From NCBI GenBank assembly GCA_034620365.1, contig JAQGEQ010000273.1, positions 50,597 to 114,596 on the forward strand: 64,000 nucleotides of DNA, in the 5' to 3' direction. The notes below the pieces were generated by a model that saw only the letters and a program-made list of their open reading frames with translations, made no database searches and was not told the DNA's origin. The DNA is from Pegea sp. RAD2-039. Lineage: Eukaryota; Chordata; Thaliacea; Salpida; Salpidae. How positions within the stretch are numbered: position 1 is the stretch's first letter; each line of letters begins with the position of its first letter. Below, one piece after another: positions 49,590-60,613 of this stretch. A program made the position numbers and the translations under genes.

Positions 49590-50420
49590 CAAACTTTTTA
49601 TCGTTTACGGAGTCTTGACCAGCAAGAGGTGTCTCTTGAAGGGCGGCATTATTATCTAAGCCTCAACGTCACAACCTTAATCATCTTTGGATTGATTTTC
49701 ATTCCAAAGTATTTGAAGGCTGACGAAAATCGATCCTTTATTATTTGTAGGTATTTTGTTGAATGTGCAATAATTGCTGTCAGCAAAAAGCAGGTTTGGT
49801 GATCATCAGATGTGATGCATTAAAAATCCTCCGTCAGATCTTTAATAAAAGTAAATTTCTCCAGAAGAATATATTTGAAACATTTTTTTAAACAAATTTG
49901 AGAAGAAGACCTGATGGAGCGTTGGGGCACATCCCTGTTCTACTCCTTTTGTGTAGTTTAGAGCAGCTTCCATCATACTGGACTTAGTGTTCTGAATGAA
50001 ATGATTTCACTTAAAGAGGTTTGGTGGAAAGCTAATCTTGAACAGAATCAAAACAGATCCCTACTAACGCGGTCAAAAGCTTTATTAAAGACGATGAACG
50101 CGATATACAAAGACGGTTCCTGTAAATCATGATCCGAAACTGCTTTGTGATTCAGGACATATAGGTGAGTAAGTAGTACACGAGCAAATACTTTACCCAC
50201 GATGTCACTCTATAAGTATTGCAGTCAGACCTTCTGTATCTATTCGAAACTCTTCTCAAAGCCTCCCGAAACTTTTTCTTCCCTCTAACACTTAACTAAA
50301 GTATTGTGAAGAAGAAGCAGAAGGCAAGTTTTCAGTTGGTCTGCTGGTACACCATCGCTACCTGGTACTTCCCCAGAACTCATTGCTCAAAAGGATTTGC
50401 TATTTTCTTCTAGGTTCACA
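49590..50420 (-). mobile_element. Decayed LINE reverse transcriptase
   Basis: Read on the minus strand from about 50,390 down, the reverse-transcriptase blocks appear in the right order, with stops and shifts between them: PGSDGVPADQLK, then a CN-Y/IVGKVFARVLL block, then LYIAFIVFNKAFDRVSRDL (about 50,050-50,110), then TKGVEQGCAPTL (about 49,930), then an LLFAD-like active-site block (about 49,790). The catalytic region is ruined. It is distinct from the LINE pieces at 7,260-10,160 because its box is GVEQGC rather than GVPQGS, a different clade. Confidence 0.8.
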
Positions 50421-51660
50421 ATTTAGATCTAATAATTATAATTATAAATATAATCTTTATAAATTATAAATATATTATTATAAATAATAATTATAATAAT
50501 AATTAAAAATTACACAATTATTTACATCACGCATGTCTTCATCATACAATTAATTTAGTCTTAATGACGTCACCGTTGGCATTTGGTTAAAATATATAAA
50601 TATTAGATAACAACAACAATAAGTTACAATTTAATCTTTAGCAGCTATTTTAATGATGCTCTACTTTTCAAACTGATAATTAAATTTCTTGTATTTAATT
50701 ACATTGAATCTCCTTTTTATCAATTTGTTTATTTATTGAATTTTTATAAACTACATTTTTCTTCTAATTTGATCTAAAGCATTTTAGCTAGTACCTGAAA
50801 AACGAGGCATTAAATAGGTCCATTTAGTCCATAAAAACTGTATTCACCAGTACATAAAAATATAATAAGTTAGCCGTATACAATAAATTAGAAAAAAGCA
50901 TAAGATATTTTATCAAGAAAATTAAATGTTATTTAATTAGAAACTAATAAGAGTTGATTATTAAGCAAAATATTTTTTATTTAAATCGAATTTGGCTGAA
51001 GGACGAATATAAAATATATTTTGCGCGAATTATTAAGAGGTAATATTTGTGGTACAAATTTATATTTTGATAACAAATTGTTAAAATAAATCTATTGTAA
51101 AATATAATGAAGCAGTATTGCTATTGTTTGAATATTTTAGTTTTAATACTTTTTAATTTTCTTTATGTAAAATATATAGTCCTGTAAAATTATTAAGATA
51201 TTTGTAAAATGTATCAAAATTATTTTTTATATTTAGAAATAAATTAGTTTGTAGAATTTGTTATTTTATGTTTTTATGCAATTTTTACTTGTGTTGAAAT
51301 TGTTTTTTTTAAATCAAGTGGTTATCTCTTTTTGATTAGTTTAATATTTCTCTAAGTTAATTCTATTTTATATTATATAAGAATTTATATTATAATTATT
51401 ATTATTAGAAAGCATAAATCAATTTATTAAAGTTCTAATTTGAAATACTTTTTCTCGGTCTTTTAAGCTAACTTTTTTGTTTGTTTCAATTCTTTTTTGT
51501 TTTTATTAAAGTTTTTGTTTAGTAAATTTTTTGAAAGACCTAAAGATAGAAAAAATTTATTAAAAATTGAATTATTATTTTTTCTCTAAAGTTTTTTTTT
51601 CATAATTTTTAAACATCAGTTTAACAATTGAAAGTTTTTTATTATAGAATTCTACAAATA
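50421..51660. other. AT-rich spacer upstream of the zinc-finger gene
   Basis: No gene seen. A possible splice acceptor (TTATTATAG, ending near 51,646) lies just before the zinc-finger start codon, suggesting a 5' UTR intron and an untranslated first exon somewhere in this stretch. Confidence 0.45.
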
Positions 51661-52459
51661 ATGGATTTAAGTACAGTTGATGAGTTGAAAGCTTTTACTC
51701 AAAATTTAAATTCGAAAATATTATTACCAACTTTAGATATAGATGATAAGACATCAACAACAAAACTTGCCGAAAAAACAAGCAAAAATAAACTGAAAAA
51801 CAAGAAGTACTTTTAATTTATAATTTGATATAAATTAAGCTATTAATTTTGCTACTAATATTTTAACTACTTAATTTGATATGTTTTTTATTTTCAGGAA
51901 AAATTTACCAGTTCTATGCAAGCAATGTAATAAAACATTCTCATCAAAAAAATCTCTTTCAACTCATCTGATTTTGCATAAAAAAGTTCGACCTTTTAAA
52001 TGTGACATTTGTTCAAAACAATTTCAAACTAAACAAAATCTTCAAAACCATCAAAATATTCATTTAGGTTATTTACTTTTTATATTAAATAAAAACTTTC
52101 AAACGTCAAACTTTTGTAGGACTTAAACCGTATGGATGTCCACATTGCATTAAAAGGTTTACTGAAAAATCTACATTATCTAAACACTTGTTAACTCATT
52201 CTAGAAAGAAACCACATTTCTGTATTCATTGTAATAAGAGATTTACTCAGGTGACATTTAACTGCTTCCACAATCATCTTTATTTTCAAGTTTTGCAACA
52301 AAATATTTTATGTCTTTTATCTTCAACTTTTAGAGCCGATCTCTTCAAAAACATTTGAACACTTTTCATATGGATGAAAATCTTGTGTTTCCTTGGATTG
52401 GAGAAGAGCTTGTTCTTAAGGAGCTTCAGGAAGAAGATTTTAGTTTATGTAAGCCATGA
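51661..52459 (+). CDS. Small four-finger C2H2 zinc-finger protein (4 coding exons)
   Basis: A likely sequence-specific DNA-binding protein in the nucleus; target unknown. Exons 51,661-51,806, 51,898-52,067, 52,120-52,250 and 52,334-52,459 join in phase to give 190 residues. An N-terminal stretch of about 50 residues, Lys-rich at its end, precedes four C2H2 fingers: CKQC...HLILH, CDIC...HQNIH, CPHC...HLLTH and CIHC...HLNTFH. The linkers are short and include RPF and KPYG, as in tandem classical fingers. A 30-residue acidic tail (WIGEELVLKELQEEDF) ends at TGA. I chose the ATG at 51,661 rather than the in-frame one at 51,628 because a splice acceptor lies between them. It is head to head with LARP7. 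I cannot assign orthology; the fingers are generic. Confidence 0.88.
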
Positions 52460-52997
52460 TGGATTCAATTATCTTGAAAAATGATTTCTTTTATAATTTC
52501 AAATTTTTGTAAAATCAATTTAATGAAATTAAAAAACTTTTGAAAAGTTTATTTAGCTTTTATCAATTAAATCTGAATTTGCTCAAATAGTTTCTTGATA
52601 ATTTAATTTATTTCTTTGTATGATCGTTTAATTTTATCTAATTATTTAATTTAAGAGATTTCAGTAATAAACGTAAATGTTGAAAAAAAGTTGTTGATGA
52701 TAATTTTATGAAACAATTTGTTAATTGATTTTTAAACAGTTTTCAATTCCAAATCAAACTTTTTGAAGTAAATCTTTTCTAATCGCTTCTATAGAGTTTT
52801 GGCAAATCAAACTTTGTTTGAATCTGTTTAAAATTATTTGTTCAAAAAACTAAATCTTAGCTTTTAAATCATTCAATTAAATATCAAACAAAAAACGATG
52901 AAAAGTTATTTCTCGATTGACACTTTAAAAATCCCAAACTGTTGTTTACTTTCAGTAGATTGAATCAAGAGTCGTAAAAACTTTGTAAAAAGTTAAC

Positions 52998-53099
52998 GTG
53001 GAAATTATAGAGTTACCAAAAGCGTTTGGTGGTCGAAGGTGTTTAGAAGATGTACGATCAGACCCATCATTTATAGAAGCTCTTAAAAAGTGTTTTTAA
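52998..53099 (+). other. Isolated coding-like frame of 33 codons, possible terminal exon
   Basis: In otherwise A/T-rich DNA, 52,998-53,099 is GC-richer and reads openly as VEIIELPKAFGGRRCLEDVR followed by SDPSFIEALKKCF and a stop. The residue mix looks like real protein, unlike neighbouring frames. An upstream AG could be an acceptor. I could not connect it to the zinc-finger gene or any other exon and do not recognise the family. It may be a last exon, a pseudogene fragment or chance. Confidence 0.3.
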
Positions 53100-55338
53100 G
53101 ATTGTTACTTAATTAAGTTTAGAGTTTCAAATCAAACTAAATGTATCTTTGCATCTTTAAGAAAGTTTAAAAAGGTTTTTAAAAATTTAACAAACAACAA
53201 ATATTAATTTTTTAGTTTTTATTTTCACATAACGCGTTATCAAGGTCTTTAAATTTCAGAAATTAATATTTAAGCGAAATCTTGAAAGATAAAAGTATCT
53301 GAAAACTAAAAGAGTATCGTCTCAATGCTATAAAAAGCTGATAATTTAAATATTTCAGATATATTTATTCGATTCGGGAATTTTCAAGAATTAAAGTTAC
53401 AATGTAATGATTGATATCAGATTATCTAAACTAATAATAAATTTCTCAAATTATTTGTGGTTTTTGACATAGTTTAGTTGGAAATATTGTCTAATTTAAT
53501 AAAAGTGAAAAATATTCCAAATAAAACGTTTTTGTATCAAAACATCTAGTTAATAAAATTGTAATTCTTGCAATAAAGAAGAAAGCAATTTACAAAATTG
53601 TTAATTTTAGATGTCATTTTTATGATTGAAATCTACCAAAAAATAATTTGGAACTAATTAAATTTTCAACTGGTCTTTTTTCGAAATTGTTCTCATTTTT
53701 AGTAATTTTATTTTTCTTCGTAAATCTTTTTTTTTAAATTTAGCCAAAAGCATTTATTTGGCTTTTTTTAATTTTGCGAAAAAATTTTAATCTTTTAAAA
53801 TCTCCTCAAACTGTTAAAATCACAAACTTCATAACTTAAGATATTTTGTCTCTAAAAGTTTTTTTATTTGATGATAATTCAATTTATAATAATAATATTT
53901 TAATCGCAGAATAAATTTATAATCAAAAATTTTGATTACTTTAACAGATCATTTTACTAAAATAATAATTTAAATAAATTTCAAAATAAGTTTTTTCTGT
54001 TTATTTCAAGATTATTGTTAATATTGTAAAACAATTGAACAAAAATTTGCTTTATGTAATGTAAATATTAGCTTATCCATCAAAGTTGTATACAAATCTT
54101 AGAGCTGTCGGTTTTGGAGCTTTATTATTTACAAAAAACTTGTCTTTTATTGAAAAAACAAATAAAGAAAACTTAATGAAAGTTTTTTTTCAATTTATTT
54201 AAGATATTTTTGCCTTACTTTTAACAGACGATTATTAACAATAAGAAAAAAAAATCATTTTTCTAAGCAAATAAAAGATAATAATTAACTAATTTTGTTA
54301 ATGAACTAGGCTATCGTAACTAGTTCAAGTTATTATCAAAATTGTTTTCAAAAAAGATTAATTTTTACGCTACAAAGTTGAAGAATGTTTTTAAATATTT
54401 ACGAAATAAACTAAAAATATTCTGACAACTGTTTTCATAATTAAGAAACTTTTGAGTTTCATCAATAAAGTGGGAAAAAAATTAAAGATTTGTTTCAAGA
54501 ATTGAAAACTTAAAAAATTTCAGAAATATAAAACTAAAAAATGTTTAGTAGAAAATTATGAGAACTTTATCAACTATTAAATATAAATTATCTAAATAGA
54601 ATAGAGTATTTCAACATCTCTCATCTACAAATCAATTCTGAAATCCTAATTTAGATGAGGAACTAAATAGATCTTTAATATTAGAGATGATTTGAACAAA
54701 CCCAATTCTTAATCAGAGATTCGATCTTCTGCTGCTGATACTTAAAGACTCTTTTAAAAGAACAGCAAATAATAGATAAGTCACGTGACTTGAATTCTGA
54801 TGCAACATGTTGAAAAATCTACTTACTAAACACCTCATACTAACAAGAGATGAAATTCTAATTAAATATCCACCTAGCTAAAAACACTTCAAAAAACTTC
54901 ACAGATGGTAAAACAGAAAATTTATTTGTTTATTAGATTTGTTCATAACAATAAACAAAAAAAAGTGAAAACTGGAACGGTGATAATAACTGTCTTTTCT
55001 CTACTAGCTAAATAATAAACCAAATATGAGCTTCACTGCTGCGTACAAATCAATTTCTTTAAATTTTTGTTAAAGCCAAAGTTTTTAAATTATATACAAC
55101 AGAAAGATATAAGCCACCAAAAACCGTGGCTAAAATAAAAGTCTTTAACAAAAAGAGCCTAATATTTAAGGGAGATACAGCAAGACATTCACAGATGTGT
55201 AAACGTCAAGCAAATAGTTGACAAAATTATTACATTAAACTATATAGTATGACTTCAACTCTAAGCGAATAGAACTCATATTTTAAAGAGCTAAAAGTTC
55301 CTAAATGTAAAATTATGGTTTATTATGTCTGGTTATCA
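53100..55338. other. AT-rich intergenic DNA
   Basis: Lies between the zinc-finger gene and the 3' end of DPY30. No coding exon or RNA gene recognised. The stretch 54,600-54,900 is slightly less A/T-rich but gave no supported frame. Confidence 0.5.
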
Positions 55339-58093
55339 CTATTCTTTAGGGGCACCATTCTTGAATTCCTCTTTATGCTTCAAAAGATAAGAAGCTAGAA
55401 ACTCTATAGGCTGAGGGGGCCTGTAGACAAGTCAGTTTAGATAATTTTCTAGTTTTGAGTAAACCCACCTTTCTTTAGCTAATGTAGACATGCCTCCGAG
55501 GAGTATTGGCACAACTGTTTGATCCAAATAAGCACGAGTTGGAAGCGATTGTAGAGCAACAACTTTAGGAGCTTTTGCGGCATTCTCTTTCTCATTCTTC
55601 ACTACATCCTATTAAAAATTTAAGAAAAGTTAGAACTTTAGTAGATAAGATTTCAAATAATTAAAGACAAGTAGAAAAGGTCTGCTCCAGCCGAGAACGG
55701 CCATGAATGTAGCCAGGACAGAAGTTGTGAAGATCCAGTTGTTGCCTATGCAGCAGGATTCCACGCCAACAAGATTACGCAGCGGAACAGAAGGACTGAT
55801 GCAGCTGCACCCAGCTGGCGTCACTGAGTAGTGACAAGCTGCCTACGAGGCTCCAACTTTAAATTCAGAGTTTTGCGTCTTCTAGAAGTTTTGTGATTGA
55901 CCAGACTAACGAGGCCCTTCTATCCAGGTTTTTATGGAATCATCTAGGTCGCAATGTGTCCACTTGGGCTCGAACACGGGACCACCCGGGTGCGGTAACC
56001 ACACAGAGTAGTAAAAACTTGAAGATACATCAATTATAAATATTAAATCAACAATTAACCTGAATTTGACAGATCTTAGCGTCTCCTTCAAGAGCAGGAG
56101 CTTCAGGTGGGACATTAGTATCCTGCAAAGTTTAAATGAAGGTGAAGAAAAGAAGATGTCAACAGATTGAAGAGTTTTAATAATTAATTATCTTTTATCA
56201 GCTGTGTTCTTATAAAAATAAATATTATTAAAAAGTCAGAAATATTTTTTTAGAAAATTCAAATTTGAACAAAAATCGAAATAAGATTGCAACATATAAA
56301 ACGGAAATAGGTTTTTGGTAGAGACAAAGTTATCAATTTATAAAACAGATAGTATTTGGATTTATTTCAAACTATTTACATATAATCTTTTCAACTTTGA
56401 TAGAGTTAAACTAGTATCAAAAAAATTATATCAAAAGTCAATTAAGTAGTTATCTAGAAAAACGGGAAACTTAATAATAAGTTCCTTTGTAATGATTTCA
56501 TCAAGAACTACTTACAGTAACTTGAGCAGCTACTACTGGTTCTGCAGCTACAGGAGCTGCAACAGGAGCTGCAGCAGGAGTTTCTGCTGGAGGACTTTGA
56601 GCTGGTACAGGAGTAGCAACTACAGTAGGAGCATCTGCAGCAACTTCAGCAGCGTTTGTTTCCATTGGCTGTTCTGTATTTGGAGCAGCAGTAGGGGTAG
56701 TGCCTTCAACTGGAAAAAGCATTTTTTTGTCACCAGAGTTCACTGATTGTAAGTTGGTAAAAAATTAAATTTAAAAAACTTTTTTGACATAAATGTTTGA
56801 GAAATTAGATCAAATAATTTTTTAAATTGTAAATAGTTGGAATAAAGGAAATTACATTTTGATGATTCAAATTATAAGCATTGAATTTTAGAAAAAAAAT
56901 AAATTCAAAATTCAGAGTTTTAAAACAAAAAAGAATAAATTTGATCTAAATAAATTATCTAAATTAATAATATTTTCAAATTAAAATACTTTTTTAGAAA
57001 TAACTAATTTCTAATAAGTAAAATAAACTAGTTTATAACTTTAAGTATTATAAAATAAATTGATGAAAACAAAATAAAAAATTTCTTTTAAAAATATATC
57101 TTTATACTTTAATAAAATTCAAATCAAATTTTTTTATAAAAATGTAAAAATATTAATTATTTATAAATATTCTTATAACATTTATACTAAATCACACATA
57201 ATAATATAAATTTTACTATAAAATTAATTTTTCATAAAATTTAAAATAAAATTTATCAAATTTTAGTAATAATGTTGAGATTAAAAACAAATTCTGTTTT
57301 GATTAAAATTAAAATAAACAAATAATTATTTATAAAAATTTTGATTTTAAAAAAAACTTAATTATAAAAATAAAACCAAAACAAACTTTAAAATTTCAGT
57401 TATCTTTAAAATAATTTATATAAAAGAAATAAAAATTAATAGTATGACTAAATGTTACATCATATTGCACTAAAATTGAGACATAATAAAAAATATATAT
57501 CAAATAAAAAAATAATTTAAATTTCTATCAATAGTAACCATTAAAACTTATAAATAACATTTATAAATTTTGTTGAAAAATTACTTTTATATATATATAC
57601 TAAAAACTTAAATTTAAAAGAAAATTTCAAAGCAAAAAATATAGCTCAAATCATAACATTAATTAAATTTATATTTTAAAATAACTTAAATGGCTAAAAG
57701 TATTAGTTTAAATTCAGATAATTTTAAATTAAAAAAAAATATTGTTAGTATCTTTGAAATAAAATTAAGAAAGCTTTATTAACATACTTTTATATAAAAG
57801 TTAAAAAAAGTTAAATAGAAAAATAACAATAAAATAACTTCAGTGAAAAAATAAAGAATAAATAAATAAATATTAAAAAACATAATTTTCTTAGAGATAA
57901 TAAAAAGTAGAAAATACAATTTACGAAATACTAACTAGAAACAGTTTTTTTCAATATTGAAAAAAATAGGAAGTACACATTTATTTCTTAAAATATTATT
58001 ATCAAAACGAAAAAAATTAAACAAAAATATTTTAAATTATATAAATTTGATTAATTATTTAAAATCTTCAAAGAAAACCTTACCGTCTGCCAT
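55339..58093 (-). CDS. DPY30: DPY30, core subunit of SET1/MLL (COMPASS) complexes
   Basis: DPY30 dimerises and binds ASH2L, supporting H3K4 methylation in the nucleus. Five exons join in phase: 58,084-58,093 (only ten coding bases), 56,516-56,709, 56,060-56,122, 55,469-55,608 and 55,339-55,420, giving 162 residues and a TAG stop. The C-terminal half carries the family signature [16 protein letters not shown] followed by [16 protein letters not shown], nearly identical to human DPY30. The human protein is 99 residues; the extra length is an N-terminal Ala/Pro/Val-rich region of about 70 residues. The first intron is about 1.4 kb and very A/T-rich. The third intron carries a SINE whose tail ends close to the exon 4 acceptor. 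It is divergent from eIF2D. Confidence 0.95.
55640..56015 (-). mobile_element. SINE copy 2, most complete, in a DPY30 intron
   Basis: On the minus strand the element opens with a tRNA-like head near 56,010-55,955. This includes a B-box-like GTGTTCGAGCCC and ends GTGGACA. A body of about 250 bases follows, including GCCAGCTGGGTGCAGCTGC and CAACAAGATTACGC (plus-strand form), and then CCGTTCTCGGCTGGAGC near the 3' end. Long blocks match the copies at 8,490 and 59,025. The 3' end falls in the last 80 bases or so of intron 3, close to the exon 4 acceptor at 55,608. Confidence 0.8.
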
Positions 58094-59020
58094 AGCGACC
58101 AAAAGTTATCTTGTAAAGTGGGCTTAGATAATATAACTCGCGCGAGGTAAGGACTAGATACACAACGATTCAAGTAATTCGTTGTATACAAAATCGGTTA
58201 ATATGTAAGAAAACAAAATTTGTAATTTTTTATAATTAATTATGTGTATTGACGATTAGATGAAAAAATTCTGTTAAAATTGATTTATAGAGATTAATAT
58301 ATTTTGAAATATTTTAAGAAAATACTTGAAGCACATTTAAAATTATAAATTATATTACGAGTTATAGAAAAAACTTTAGTTTTCTTTTTATTCATTTTCA
58401 GTGTATAAAAATTAAAGAAACAAATACATTAATTTTTTTATCAGATCTAAAGAATAATATTTTTAATATAGCAACTTCTATTTATTTAATTTACTTTATT
58501 ATAATTGAATCCAAGTAATAAAATTTATAGATTGTTGATTAGTTTAAATTATTTTATCAAAAGAATCTTTCCTGGTTAACTTTTGTTGTAAATGTTTATA
58601 ATTAGATCTTATTTCTATGAAATGTATCTTAGTGGCTAATTAAGATGTCGTACTATAACATTTTTCAAGGAAACAGACGTATCATTTGTAGCCTATCTTT
58701 TGTATCAACCTTCTGTCGATCTTTCTCTAGTTTAGCGATTGTTGCTTTTATCACAGAGTGTCCCAGCAGATTTTCAGGAGTCAGATTCAACTAGATTACT
58801 TATTTAGCTGTGGTACATTGGAAAGCTTCAAACGAACTTTATTCTATCTAGCTGCTAGGTAAGAACATTACAGTGACCAACAATTCGTCTAAAATGGATT
58901 TATTATTATCACCAGTTTGTTTTTATCACCTTAATTTTTTAGAACCTTAAAAAATAAAGTTCTCTATAATAACTCTTTCAATTAAAAGTTTTAAAAATCA
59001 TATATATTCTAATACTATAC
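58094..59020. other. Intergenic DNA upstream of DPY30
   Basis: Contains the presumed DPY30 promoter. Mostly A/T-rich; 58,620-58,880 is GC-richer and may be a mobile-element relic, but I recognise no motif in it. Confidence 0.4.
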
Positions 59021-59024
59021 GGTG

Positions 59025-59500
59025 TCCGTCTCCGTAGTGCTATCACACCCGCCTAACACGCGAGAGGTCCAGGGTTCGAGCCCACGCGGACAAATAATTG
59101 CAACCTGGAATATTGTTCTTCTAGCAGCTCCTGCGACGCCAGCTGGGCGCAGCTGCATCAGTCCTTCTGTTCTGTAGCATAACCTTGTTGGCGTGGAGAG
59201 TGGAATCCTGCTGCATGGGCAACAACTGGATCTGTATAGCTTCTGCCCAGGCTTACAGCTTGGCCGTTTTCGGTTGAAGCGGGCCATATTATATCAAGTT
59301 AGTTTTTATGAACATTAAAAATGAAAAATTGAATTTACTGTTACAAAATTTCATTCTTTGATATTTTTCAAGATTAAAATATTAAAATGTATTTATTATT
59401 TCAAAAACTTTTAAACTAAATAACAAAAAACAAATCTTAAATTTTATTATTCAAAAAGTATTTAAAAACTTTTCTCGTTTTTATTAGAATAGTTTACAGG
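59025..59500 (+). mobile_element. SINE copy 3 with tRNA-Val-like head and AT-rich tail
   Basis: The head (59,027-59,093) resembles tRNA-Val. The body (59,130-59,290) matches copy 2 in opposite orientation over blocks such as ACGCCAGCTGGGCGCAGCTG and CATCAGTCCTTCTGTTC. The tail from about 59,290 to 59,500 matches the tail of copy 1 (from about 8,614). Part of the middle segment present in copies 1 and 2 is absent here, so the family has internal length variants. Confidence 0.8.
59027..59093 (+). pseudogene. tRNA-Val(AAC)-like sequence, head of SINE copy 3
   Basis: GTCCGT at the start pairs with GCGGAC at the end. The anticodon arm has CCTAACAC (anticodon AAC) flanked by CCCGC/GCGAG, and a B box GGGTTCGAGCCC follows. 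The D arm is about seven bases too short against tRNA-Val, and two T-stem pairs and one anticodon-stem pair are mismatched. It is therefore a tRNA-derived Pol III promoter rather than a working tRNA. Confidence 0.7.
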
Positions 59501-60613
59501 CTAAAGACTAAAGTTTTTTGGTTAGATTTACTTTTACTGATCTCAAGTTATACTTTTTCAATAAAAGTTTGATTTTTGTGAATTTGATTTACAAATTAAA
59601 TTATTTTTATAATTTTTACTTAGTACTTAAAATATCTTTATTTAAATAATTTTCAACAATTGTAGTTGGCTTACAATATGCCCGTTCTCGGCGTACCGTT
59701 CTATACTACTACTATAGAATGTGACAGTCGAATAAAATAAACTTTGTATATACAGATCAAAATAAATTATAATTTGATTGTCGTTTTGTTGGAGAAGGTT
59801 TAACTTTACAAGTTAGAAATATTAGCTTTTTGTAAAAATAATATTCGTTATATACGACAAATTAGTGCTAATAATTTAGATCCACTGTAATTTGCCACTG
59901 TATGACTCGTGAAGGTTGTCTCCTTATCCATTGGTTTTGGTTGTAGAAGATAGAAGTCACTAAAAGTTCTCTTTAGATCCACTGCTCGGTAACACCAACT
60001 AGTCACTTGGGACAATGGCATTGAGGTCAGTGGATTATAGTTTTTCTGCTTGGGTTTACTCTTATACCTATCGTAGCCTTAAAGTAAAATATATATTCAT
60101 ATTTATAGATATGTTATATAAACTACTAATTAGAACTATTTTTTAAGTTAGAGACAATTTTCAAAGTACCCAGTTTTAAAAATGCAAAAGTTAAAAGGTT
60201 TTTTATTATAGAATTATTTTTACAGTAATTTTATAAATTTACTAAGATATTCAGATTTGGGGATTCCCCTTTTGCTATCAGCTACAACACATCCTAATAA
60301 GAATTATAGTTATGTGTAAAATACTATATAAGATTTTTCTATATTAAAATATGTTTTTAAAATATTTAATTAGATCATTTATAGTTCAAGTGGTTTTTAT
60401 TTCTCTAGTTTTTAAGTTATATTTTACAAATAGATATCAATTATTTATAAAAAATTGTTTATATTTGTTATAAGCAATAACATAAGATATAATTGAATAT
60501 TTTGAAATTTATTCTTATTTTTAATTAAAACTGTTTTACAATTGATAAAAAAATTTGATTATCTTTTATTATCAGCTATTTTTAGGATACTTTTGCTATA
60601 AACTATTACTGCT
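59501..60613. other. Intergenic DNA upstream of eIF2D, with an unidentified GC-richer patch
   Basis: Presumed eIF2D promoter region. The patch 59,877-60,080 is GC-richer than its flanks and has TTTAGATCCACTG repeated directly at 59,877 and about 59,974. I do not recognise it; mobile-element remnant is the likeliest reading. A short CCGTTCTCGGCG match near 59,680 may be another SINE end fragment. Confidence 0.4.

Noticed and set aside
51628-51660. Upstream in-frame ATG for the zinc-finger protein
   Set aside because: A TTATTATAG splice acceptor lies between this ATG and the one at 51,661, so the upstream codon is probably intronic.
59027-59093. Functional tRNA-Val gene
   Set aside because: The D arm is shortened and stem pairs are broken, and the sequence continues into a body repeated elsewhere. 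It is a SINE head.
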